Shown one piece after another: positions 24,300-31,675 of a stretch of 64,000 nt of DNA. Where the stretch lies: contig NZ_CP024091.1 of the NCBI RefSeq assembly GCF_002736205.1, positions 4,275,555-4,339,554 of the forward strand, in the 5' to 3' direction. Positions within the stretch are counted from its first letter, which is position 1. Each line of letters starts with the position of its first letter. The notes under the pieces are model-generated. The model searched no databases. It worked only from the letters and a program-made list of their open reading frames with translations, and had not been told where the DNA came from. This DNA is from Pedobacter ginsengisoli (GTDB lineage Bacteria > Bacteroidota > Bacteroidia > Sphingobacteriales > Sphingobacteriaceae). A program made the position numbers and the translations under genes.

Positions 24300-25856
24300 A
24301 TGGAAAACATCTTACAATCACCACTTACCATCATCGTTGTTGCCGTTATCGTTATTTTTGTAATGCTATCGGCATTAATTGCCCGCTACAAAAGGTGCCC
24401 ATCAGACAAAATTTTAGTTATTTACGGTAAAACCGGAGGTACATCGGCCAAATGTATCCATGGAGGGGGTGCCTTCATCTGGCCTGTCATTCAGGATTTT
24501 GCTTACCTGGACCTTAAACCCATTTCAATTGAAGCCAATCTGGTAAATGCATTAAGCCGTCAAAACATCAGGGTTGATGTTCCATGTCGTTTTACTATCG
24601 CCATCTCAACAGAAAGCGACAGCATGAATAATGCTGCTGAAAGGTTGCTTGGCCTTGCAGCACCAGAAATACAGGAACTTGCTAAAGATATTCTTTTCGG
24701 TCAGCTTCGTTTGGTTATTGCCACCATGACCATTGAAGAAATAAACTCTGACAGAGATAAGTTTTTGGATAATATTTCAAAAAACGTAGATACTGAGCTT
24801 AAAAAGATCGGCCTTAAACTAATCAACGTAAACGTTACAGACATTAAAGATGAGTCTGGGTATATTGAAGCACTGGGTAAAGAAGCCGCAGCAAAGGCCA
24901 TTAACGAAGCTTTGATCAGTGTTGCAGAACAAACCAAAATTGGTGAAACAGGGAAAGCCATTGCCGACAGGGAAAAAGATGTTCAAATTGCTGAGACCCA
25001 GCGTGAGCGTGATGTTAAAATTGCCATCACTCAAAAAGACCGTGAAATTAGTATTGCTTCTGCCGCTAAAGATGAGAAAATTGGTAAAGCCGAAGCAGAG
25101 AGAGATACACGTATTAAAACCTCGGAAGCAAATGCCATTGCGGTAAAAGGAGAAAACGAGGCAAAAATAGATATTGCTAATTCCGATGCGCTTCGCCGAG
25201 AAAAAGAGGCTGAATCTTTAAAAATTGCTGTTTCTGCTGAAAAGGTACAACAGGCTCAGGCTTTGGAAGCATCTTATCTGGCTGAGCGAAAAGCTGAAGC
25301 AGCCCGTTCAGAACGTGAAAGAGCAACGCAAATTGCCAATATTGTGGTTCCTGCCGAAATTGCCAAACAAAGGGCAATTATACAAGCCCAAGCTGACGCA
25401 GAAACCATCAGGGAAAACGCTAAAGGTGAGGCAGATGCTATCTATGCAAAAATGGAGGCCGAAGCAAAGGGTTTATTTGAAATACTAACCAAACAAGCCG
25501 AAGGTTATAAAGAAGTAGTTGCTGCTGCAGGAGGAGATCCAACCAAAGCATTCCAGTTATTGCTAATTGAGAAATTACCGGAATTAGTTAAAACACAAGT
25601 TGAGGCAGTAAAAAACATCAAGATCGATAAGATCACGGTGTGGGATTCCGGTAACGGAGTAAATGAAAACGGCAATTCATCTACTGCCAATTTTGTTTCC
25701 GGTATGATGAAAACTGTTCCCCCTTTAAATGATTTGTTTAATATGGCCGGGTTAAATCTGCCTACTTACTTAAAGGGCTCTGAACCTGCTGATGTAAAAG
25801 ATGCTGTCCCTACTAAAAGCGACATAAACAAAGCCGACGAAAGCCCAATGCCATAA
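24300..25856 (+). CDS. Flotillin-family (SPFH/band 7) protein
   Basis: 518 residues. One N-terminal membrane segment (LTIIVVAVIVIFVMLSALIARY), then the SPFH/band-7 domain (about 30-210: KCIHGGGAFIWPVIQDFAYLDLKPISIEA...ELKKIGLKLINVNVTDIKD). A long Ala/Glu/Lys-rich coiled coil follows at about 215-390 (repeats such as KDREISIASAAKDEKIGKAEAERD), and then the flotillin tail VVAAAGGDPTKAFQLLLIEKLPELVKTQVEAVKNIKIDKITVWDSG. It scaffolds membrane microdomains with the NfeD-like partner. The downstream terminator appears to have been split by the IS element. Confidence 0.93.
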   Translation: MENILQSPLTIIVVAVIVIFVMLSALIARYKRCPSDKILVIYGKTGGTSAKCIHGGGAFIWPVIQDFAYLDLKPISIEANLVNALSRQNIRVDVPCRFTIAISTESDSMNNAAERLLGLAAPEIQELAKDILFGQLRLVIATMTIEEINSDRDKFLDNISKNVDTELKKIGLKLINVNVTDIKDESGYIEALGKEAAAKAINEALISVAEQTKIGETGKAIADREKDVQIAETQRERDVKIAITQKDREISIASAAKDEKIGKAEAERDTRIKTSEANAIAVKGENEAKIDIANSDALRREKEAESLKIAVSAEKVQQAQALEASYLAERKAEAARSERERATQIANIVVPAEIAKQRAIIQAQADAETIRENAKGEADAIYAKMEAEAKGLFEILTKQAEGYKEVVAAAGGDPTKAFQLLLIEKLPELVKTQVEAVKNIKIDKITVWDSGNGVNENGNSSTANFVSGMMKTVPPLNDLFNMAGLNLPTYLKGSEPADVKDAVPTKSDINKADESPMP

Positions 25857-25905
25857 AGGGAACCAAGAAATAGTAATAAAAAAAAGCCCGGTAATACCCA
25901 CGAAT

Positions 25906-25932
25906 GGTCGGAAGAAATTCCGGCCATTTTTT
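25906..25932 (+). terminator. Left-end IS hairpin (plus-strand terminator)
   Basis: GGTCGGAA (25906-25913), GAAA loop, TTCCGGCC (25918-25925), then six T (25927-25932). Seven canonical pairs and one T.G. It would stop transcripts entering the element from the flotillin side. Confidence 0.7.
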
Positions 25933-27154
25933 ATGTTTTAAAAAATAGGCCTGGATCGCCGCCGCATTGAATAACAATCATGGCTATAGCCAGATCTCTA
26001 ACCTCCATGGCAAAACGCCTTTTTGCTGTTTTATAGCCTTGATCATTCCCCTTTTTATAGATTAGTACCAGCATGCTGCTTATTAGTGTCATGTACAGCA
26101 TCACCTGTAATCCGTTTTTATTAAGTGAAACCAGGTGACTTACATTGAGTTCCTGTTTAAGAAAGCGGAAGAATACCTCAATGTCCCAACGACTTCGGTA
26201 AGCCTGCGCGATTTCTTTAGCGGGCAAATTGAAATCGTTTGTTAACAGCCAGTACTCCTTGCCTTGCTCTGCTTTGCTTTTGACGACAACCAGGCGAAAA
26301 GGACTTTCCACTAGTTCTTCTCTGTAATGTATATTTCCCCGTTGGTTGGCTATGGGTGTACCCGTATAAAGCCGTATGATGCTATCTTTTAGCAACATGG
26401 ATTCGCCCATATCCATGTCTTGTTTTTCATCGATCAGTGATTCTATCAGCTCAAACTTCCTGTTCTCTTTTGCCCGGCAAATGAATGTTATGCCATCTTC
26501 ACCAAAAGTTTTCATGGTTCTGGTAGATTGAAGACCTCTGTCTAACACATAAATATTCTGATGACCGGGTTCTTTTTTAACATGCGCCATGACGACTTCC
26601 GGCAGTGCATTGTCTTCATTTCCATACTTGGGATTGGTGAACACATGGACCAAACCGGGCAGCATACCATCGAAAGCAAGACTGTATTTAACCGCCTTTT
26701 TACTGCTGCCGGGATTGACTATACCTTCAGTTAACTTACCGGCGGTTTGACTCACTATCGTGCTGTCTACACGGATCAGGTTATACTGCTTTCTTTCTGT
26801 TAAAGTATAAGTCGCGGAAAAGCGCTCGTAAATGTATTCATAGATCTGCCGGAAATAATCAGGATCAACTTTGGACAGTCTTTCGGAAATAGAGCTTCTG
26901 CGTATCCTTTCATCCTCATCAAGATTGAAAAGCACTTTGAATACCGAATCATTGAACGTATCCTCAAGCGTTCGTTGGCTAAGCCTGTCATTCTCCAGAA
27001 TGCCATAGAGCAGCAAATAAAACAGTTTGTTGCCATGCAGAACTTTCGCGTAGTGATCGATCTTAGTCGTGACCGACAAGTTTGCTATCAAGGTTTCAGA
27101 AATGAAGCTTAAGAGATGTTTTACAGTGACTTTATGATCTTTGAAAATGGCCAT
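25931..27154 (-). CDS. IS4-family transposase (DDE)
   Basis: 407-residue DDE transposase of the IS4 superfamily, apparently intact. First Asp in LIRVDSTIVSQTAG (about residue 149), second Asp in IYVLDRGLQSTRTM (about 221), and the Glu inside the IS4 signature Y-2-R-3-E-6-K, seen as YRSRWDIEVFFRFLKQE (about 330). The N-terminal helical region (KVTVKHLLSFISETLIANLSV) is the usual start in Bacteroidota IS4 members. The reading frame is uninterrupted and the terminal repeats nearly match, so the element may still be mobile. Confidence 0.93.
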   Translation of the reverse strand: MAIFKDHKVTVKHLLSFISETLIANLSVTTKIDHYAKVLHGNKLFYLLLYGILENDRLSQRTLEDTFNDSVFKVLFNLDEDERIRRSSISERLSKVDPDYFRQIYEYIYERFSATYTLTERKQYNLIRVDSTIVSQTAGKLTEGIVNPGSSKKAVKYSLAFDGMLPGLVHVFTNPKYGNEDNALPEVVMAHVKKEPGHQNIYVLDRGLQSTRTMKTFGEDGITFICRAKENRKFELIESLIDEKQDMDMGESMLLKDSIIRLYTGTPIANQRGNIHYREELVESPFRLVVVKSKAEQGKEYWLLTNDFNLPAKEIAQAYRSRWDIEVFFRFLKQELNVSHLVSLNKNGLQVMLYMTLISSMLVLIYKKGNDQGYKTAKRRFAMEVRDLAIAMIVIQCGGDPGLFFKT

Positions 27155-27264
27155 ATCTTATTGATTTACAGTATTTAATATACTTAAAATCAATAAGAAA
27201 AGAAAATAAATAATTGATAATCAGATAGTTAAATAAAAATAAAAAAACAATTGTAAACAAAAAA

Positions 27265-27287
27265 GTCGGAAGAAATATTCTTCCGAC
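27265..27287 (-). terminator. Right-end IS hairpin (minus-strand terminator)
   Basis: Perfect 10-bp palindrome GTCGGAAGAA (27265-27274), ATA, TTCTTCCGAC (27278-27287), followed on the minus strand by six T. It would block read-through from the GIN-like gene upstream into the transposase. Confidence 0.75.
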
Positions 27288-27332
27288 CATCCGTGGTCAT
27301 AACGGGCCTTTTCATGGATTAAGCGTTTTATT

Positions 27333-27938
27333 TTACTTTATTGCCGCTGTTCTATCAGCACTCATAATCACCCCTTCACTTAAATTCTCTGTTTTCAAAC
27401 TGGCAAAATTATCAAATTTAACATTCTCCATATTGCTTGCAATCAAGGTATGCTCATCTGAACTGCCACTCATCTTTAACACTGCATCCTCACTGATCAC
27501 TGTATATAAACTACCCACCTTAGATTTAATTTTAGCTGTTGCACTTTGACTTAAAAACAACTGAAGATATTTTACATCGAAGTTGCCTTTAGTAACAACT
27601 ACTGAACTACCTGCAGCCTCGATACGTTGTAAATCCTTTACAGAAATATTTATAGTAACCTGATGGCTTTCTGTAGAGTTGATATACAAAGTTTGTCCTG
27701 ATCTTAATACTGATGTATTGTTTGCATCGAAATTCTCATTCACAAAAACTCCTTCTTTATCATTTTGGCTTAATACAAGTTTCACATTTCCTGCAACCCA
27801 AATTTTGTTGATTCCGGTAGAGTTTGTTTTTACTGAAGTAATTTCAATTTTGTTTGCAGCGAAAGTTTTCATTGCCGAAGAGGTTAAAAAAATTGCTGCT
27901 AATGCTGTTCCGAATAGTGCTTTTGTAAGAGTTTTCAT
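27333..27938 (-). CDS. Secreted GIN-like (DUF2807-type) protein, paralogue 2
   Basis: 201 residues with a signal peptide (MKTLTKALFGTALAAIFLTS...KTFA). The beta-rich body shares architecture and many motifs with the protein at 5340-5939: KIWVAGNVKLVLSQND, TLYINSTESHQVTINISVKDLQRIEAAGSSVVVTKGNFDVKYLQLFLSQ, and HTLIASNMENVKFDNFASLKT. The upstream region repeats the three-block arrangement of paralogue 1 with identical spacing. Likely periplasmic or surface-exposed; function unknown. The IS4 element lies 38 bp beyond its stop codon. Confidence 0.8.
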   Translation of the reverse strand: MKTLTKALFGTALAAIFLTSSAMKTFAANKIEITSVKTNSTGINKIWVAGNVKLVLSQNDKEGVFVNENFDANNTSVLRSGQTLYINSTESHQVTINISVKDLQRIEAAGSSVVVTKGNFDVKYLQLFLSQSATAKIKSKVGSLYTVISEDAVLKMSGSSDEHTLIASNMENVKFDNFASLKTENLSEGVIMSADRTAAIK

Positions 27939-28000
27939 GACTTTATGTTTTAGGATTTTTCTTATTGTTTTTATTAATAAGACGTCATTACTCCCCTTTC

Positions 28001-28048
28001 GTTTCAGCCAAATTCGGCGTATTATACCAGCATCGTGTAACTCACGAC
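28001..28048 (-). promoter_or_regulatory. Conserved upstream block of GIN-like paralogue 2
   Basis: Minus strand, toward the gene: GTCGTGAGTTACA (28048-28036), 6 nt, TGGTATAA (28029-28022), 8 nt, ATTTGGCTGAAAC (28013-28001). Same blocks and spacing as 6047-6000. The blocks are identical while the intervening bases differ, which is typical of retained protein-binding sites. Confidence 0.6.
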
Positions 28049-28099
28049 AAACTCCCTAAAAATTTCGACCAACGGCTGTAATTTTTTTTAGATATAAGA

Positions 28100-28723
28100 T
28101 TAATCCACACTTAAACCGAACTCAGCCAGTTTTATTTTGGTGTCATTATAGTCTGTATGGCATATTCCTTTAAGGCCAAGCCCTTCTGCAATTTGTACAA
28201 AAAGCATTCTGTCATCAATATAAATGCTTGTTTCAACATCGCTTTGGGAAATATCAATGGCAACCTTAAAGATATCTGCATCTGGTTTTCTGAAATGCAC
28301 AAAGCTCGACGAGATGAAAAAATCAACAAATTCATTTAGTTTGAAAGTGCTGATTCTATATTGGTTAAGCTCCCGGCCTTCATTACTGATTACTGCTACC
28401 TTTAAGTTATATTTCTTTTTCAGATCGCATATCAGCTTAATCATATCATTATAAGGAAGTGATTTACTTACCATAAATGCCTTAAAGTCCTCTTTAGAGA
28501 AATTTCTGTCCTCATAAAATACAAGCCTGTCCAGATATTCTTCCAGTGTAATTTTACCAACCTCATAAGTATCAAAAGTAAGGTGATGCCTTTCTTCAAC
28601 TTCTACAAGATCCAAATTAAATAGTTGTGCGGCTTCGGCTCTTGCCTTTCTGTCCCAGCCATTAGTAAGCAACACTCCACCTATATCAGTAAAAAGTGTA
28701 GTGATTTTTTTGTTCTGACTCAT
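28100..28723 (-). CDS. HAD-superfamily hydrolase (YihX-like)
   Basis: 207 residues, HAD class with an alpha-helical cap. Motif I is TLFTDIGGVLLTNGWD (nucleophile Asp13; the usual second Asp is Gly, as in YihX-like and epoxide-hydrolase N-domain members). Motif II Ser in VAVISNEGREL, motif III Lys in HFRKPDADIFKVA, motif IV in SIYIDDRMLFVQIAEGLGLKG. A sugar-phosphate substrate would be typical but is not shown. It lies 10 bp downstream of the O-methyltransferase gene on the same strand. Confidence 0.88.
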   Translation of the reverse strand: MSQNKKITTLFTDIGGVLLTNGWDRKARAEAAQLFNLDLVEVEERHHLTFDTYEVGKITLEEYLDRLVFYEDRNFSKEDFKAFMVSKSLPYNDMIKLICDLKKKYNLKVAVISNEGRELNQYRISTFKLNEFVDFFISSSFVHFRKPDADIFKVAIDISQSDVETSIYIDDRMLFVQIAEGLGLKGICHTDYNDTKIKLAEFGLSVD

Positions 28724-28733
28724 TATAAACTCT

Positions 28734-29399
28734 TTATTTTACCACTGCAATAGCCATTCCATCATACTCTTTAACACCAACAGTTTGAAGTATGGTAGCT
28801 GTAACATTTTCATTTGACGCTAACATTTTATTCAAACGCTGTACTCCTACAACCCGGTCATCATCACTATGTTCATCAAGAACCTTACCCTCGCGGATTA
28901 CATTATCACATATTATTACGGTTCCTGAACGGGAAAGGGTTAGTGCCATTTCAAAATACGTTGCATAAGGTGGTTTATCGGCATCAATAAAAATAAGGTC
29001 GAATGGCTCTTCTTTAGCTTCTTTTAATTGCAGCATAATATCCATTGCCTTACCCACCCTAATGTCTACTCTATCAGAAAGCCCGGCCTTTTCAATATTC
29101 TGCTTTGCAACATTTGCATGGTGAGGGTCAAATTCAACTGTAACAATTTTGCCACTTTCAGGAAGTGATCTGGCCATCCATATGGTACTGTAGCCAGCAA
29201 GAGTTCCCAGCTCCAGTATTCTTTTTGCGTTACACATCCGCGCTATAACCTGCAAAAACTTACCCTGGTTTGCTGTAACACTAATCTGAGGCATATTTTC
29301 GTCATCTAAAGATTTTATAGTTTCCTTAAGAACTTCGTCTTCAGGCGCCAGCATCTCGCTGATATAGTGGTCTACTTTCCCAAATAATTCCTGATCCAT
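28734..29399 (-). CDS. Class I SAM-dependent O-methyltransferase (COMT-like)
   Basis: 221 residues, methyltransferase family 3. SAM-binding motif ILELGTLAGYSTIWMARSLPESGKIVTVEFDP (about residues 63-94), metal and catalytic Asp in FDLIFIDADKPPYATYFEMAL, IICDNVIREGKVLD with the second metal-binding Asp-Asn pair, and the family ending VKEYDGMAIAVVK. Bacterial members methylate catechol-like hydroxyls with a divalent cation; the native substrate is unknown. It overlaps nothing and is divergent from the GH92 gene. Confidence 0.92.
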   Translation of the reverse strand: MDQELFGKVDHYISEMLAPEDEVLKETIKSLDDENMPQISVTANQGKFLQVIARMCNAKRILELGTLAGYSTIWMARSLPESGKIVTVEFDPHHANVAKQNIEKAGLSDRVDIRVGKAMDIMLQLKEAKEEPFDLIFIDADKPPYATYFEMALTLSRSGTVIICDNVIREGKVLDEHSDDDRVVGVQRLNKMLASNENVTATILQTVGVKEYDGMAIAVVK

Positions 29400-29459
29400 A
29401 TATATAAATTTCGTGGTTCTTGTACTGCCACAAACCTAAGGTAATCATTCTGAAATTTA

Positions 29460-29467
29460 TATATTTG
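29460..29467 (+). promoter_or_regulatory. Predicted -7 element before the GH92 gene
   Basis: TATATTTG matches the Bacteroidota -7 consensus TAnnTTTG fully and lies 26 bp before the ATG at 29494. No clear -33 TTTG is present at the expected distance, so this is tentative. Confidence 0.4.
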
Positions 29468-29493
29468 GTAAACAACACAAATGACGAATTAAA

Positions 29494-31665
29494 ATGAAAA
29501 TCAGAATTAAAGGACTAAGTTTAGGTCTGGTTATTTTGCTTGCCTCTTTTAACGTAAGCAAAGGCCAGAAAACAAAAAGCCTTACCAGGTACGTAAATAC
29601 ATTTATTGGAACGGCACCACTTACCGATTCAGCAATTCTTGGCTACAACTTACCCCAAGGGTGGAGATCGTGGGCTGGCCTCACATTTCCTGGCAGCTCT
29701 ATGCCCAATGCCATGGTACAGCTTAGCCCAATTACCGAATATGGTTCTGGTGCAGGGTATGAATATGAAGACAATATGATTTATGGTTTTACCCATACCA
29801 ATAAAGGGCACTGGAATCTTTGCAACATTCCTATCTTACCAATTTCAGGAAACCCAGTTCCAGATAAGGATGGTAAATTCGGCTCTCATTTTTCTCATAA
29901 AAAAGAAAGTTCAGCGCCCGGTTTTTATCAGGTATACCTGGATGATTTTGGGGTTAATGTAAGCCTTACCTCTACTTTAAGATCCGGGTATCATAAATAT
30001 GAATACAAAAACAAAACCGGCAGGAAAATATTATTTGATCTTGCCAGAGCAAACAACAGGGTAGGAAACTGGAAAATTGAACAAATCGGAACCAGAGACC
30101 TGCAGGGCTTCCAAAATGTTGGTGAGGTAATTTATTTTTACGCCAAGCTCAACACTGATATTGAAAGGTTAGAAAAACAGGAAGAAGGCTCAAGAAAAGG
30201 CTTTGCAATGGTGCATCTTGCTGATGGTGGCAAAGAACCTGTTGAGCTTAAAATAGGCTTATCTTTTGTAAGTGTTGAAAATGCCAAAGAAAACCTTGAA
30301 AAGGAAATAGGTGCTAAAACCTTTAACCAAGTCCGCACAGCAGGAACCCAAACATGGGAAAACATATTGTCGTTGATACAAGTAAAAGGCGGAACCGAAA
30401 AGCAAAAGCAGATGCTTTATTCTTCTTTGTACAGGTCCTTACTTTGGCCTGCACTGCGCAGTGATGTAAACGGAGAATATACTGATGCCAAAAGAAAAGC
30501 AGGCAAGGCTGATTTTAACTATTATACTGAACCATCATTATGGGATACCTACAGGAATAAAGATGTGCTGTTAGGGCTAATCTCGCCTAAGGTTGCACTT
30601 GACGTAATCAAATCAATGAAAGATGTTGGTGATAAAACCGGATTTATCCCTACCTTTTTTCATGGAGATCATGGAGCTTCGTCTATTGTTGGCGCATATT
30701 TAAGGGGCATTGACAATTTTGATGTTGAAGGTACTTATAAGCTCCTTTTAAGGAATGCAAATGTATCGCCGGGAGCACGTCCTCATCTGGAGGAATATAT
30801 TCAAAAAGGTTTTATATCTGACCCTGACATCGCTAACCCACATGTGGAAACTAAGGCCAATGCAGGGGTATCAAAAACTTTAGAGTATTCGTACGATGAC
30901 TACTCATTAGCACAAATGGCTAAGAAACTTGGGGACACCGCCAACTACAGAATCTTAATGGCCAGGTCGCAAAACTTTAAAAATATGTTTGATCCCTCAA
31001 CAAGATTCATGAGGGGTCGGTTGGCAAATGGTGATTGGATTAAGAATTTTAACCCACAGTATCCATACTATGAATACATGTACCGCGAAGCAAATGCATG
31101 GCAGGTATCGTTTTTCGCCCCGCATGATATGCCTGGTTTAATTAAATTATATGGCGGGCCTGCAGGCTTTGAATCAAAACTTGATTCCTTGTTTACTGTT
31201 CCATGGAACCCAAATTATATCGCCCGAAATGTAGAAACAATGATAGGCCAGTATTGCCAGGGCAATCAGCCGGATCATGAGGCTCCTTTTGCTTATCATT
31301 TTATAGGTAAGCCTGAAAAATCGCAGAAAATTATCGACAAAATATTGAATGAGCTATATGGAATTGGCCCGGAGGGATTGGTGCTTTCGGGAATGGATGA
31401 TGCAGGAGAAATGTCGGCCTGGTATGTGTTGAGTTCATTAGGAATGTATACCTTTTCTGCAACGGATCCGGAATACCTGGTAACAGCTCCTCTTTTTGAT
31501 GAAATTACATGGAAAACCAATACAAACAAAACATTAACTATTAAAAAACCTGGTAAAGGAAGAGGAATTACCGCTATCAAAGTTAATGGAGTAGAAAACA
31601 AAGGTTATTTTGTGTCGCACGACCTGTTTAAGAACGGCGGTAATATAGAGATCATTACAAAATAG
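29494..31665 (+). CDS. GH92-family alpha-mannosidase (exported)
   Basis: 723 residues. Signal peptide (MKIRIKGLSLGLVILLASFNVSKG), then the N-terminal beta-sandwich of GH92 (VNTFIGT..., YNLPQGWRSWAGLTFPGSSMPNAMVQLSP, GFTHTNKGHWNLC) and the helical catalytic domain. Catalytic-site stretches include YTEPSLWDTYRNKDVLLGLISP, FFHGDHGASSIVGAY, YEYMYREANAWQVSFFAPHDM, GNQPDHEAPFAYHFIG and GMDDAGEMSAWYVLSSLGMY. GH92 enzymes are calcium-dependent exo-acting alpha-mannosidases, inverting, used against N-glycans or mannans. No SusC/SusD pair is adjacent, so this is not a full polysaccharide-utilisation locus. The amidohydrolase genes follow 11 bp later. Confidence 0.94.
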   Translation: MKIRIKGLSLGLVILLASFNVSKGQKTKSLTRYVNTFIGTAPLTDSAILGYNLPQGWRSWAGLTFPGSSMPNAMVQLSPITEYGSGAGYEYEDNMIYGFTHTNKGHWNLCNIPILPISGNPVPDKDGKFGSHFSHKKESSAPGFYQVYLDDFGVNVSLTSTLRSGYHKYEYKNKTGRKILFDLARANNRVGNWKIEQIGTRDLQGFQNVGEVIYFYAKLNTDIERLEKQEEGSRKGFAMVHLADGGKEPVELKIGLSFVSVENAKENLEKEIGAKTFNQVRTAGTQTWENILSLIQVKGGTEKQKQMLYSSLYRSLLWPALRSDVNGEYTDAKRKAGKADFNYYTEPSLWDTYRNKDVLLGLISPKVALDVIKSMKDVGDKTGFIPTFFHGDHGASSIVGAYLRGIDNFDVEGTYKLLLRNANVSPGARPHLEEYIQKGFISDPDIANPHVETKANAGVSKTLEYSYDDYSLAQMAKKLGDTANYRILMARSQNFKNMFDPSTRFMRGRLANGDWIKNFNPQYPYYEYMYREANAWQVSFFAPHDMPGLIKLYGGPAGFESKLDSLFTVPWNPNYIARNVETMIGQYCQGNQPDHEAPFAYHFIGKPEKSQKIIDKILNELYGIGPEGLVLSGMDDAGEMSAWYVLSSLGMYTFSATDPEYLVTAPLFDEITWKTNTNKTLTIKKPGKGRGITAIKVNGVENKGYFVSHDLFKNGGNIEIITK

Positions 31666-31675
31666 TATTAATTAT

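Larger units (their letters stand above)
25899..27295 (-). mobile_element. IS4-family insertion sequence
   Basis: About 1.4 kb carrying one transposase gene. Imperfect 18-bp terminal inverted repeats: CACGAATGGTCGGAAGAA at 25899-25916 and, reversed, CACGGATGGTCGGAAGAA at 27295-27278 (one mismatch). No clear target duplication: the best 9-bp flanks, GGTAATACC and GGTCATAAC, match at only 7 positions. GCCCG (left) and CGGGC (right) with A- and T-rich flanks lie just outside, as if the element had landed in the loop of a terminator. Each end is itself a hairpin terminator facing inward. Confidence 0.85.

Noticed and set aside
24701..25690. Several long antisense and alternate-frame ORFs in the flotillin gene
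   Set aside because: They are by-products of the repetitive Ala/Glu/Lys coiled-coil codons, with no start context or family resemblance.
25890..27303. 9-bp target-site duplication GGTAATACC / GGTCATAAC around the IS4 element
   Set aside because: Two of nine positions differ and the boundaries do not fit both inverted repeats equally, so it may be chance.
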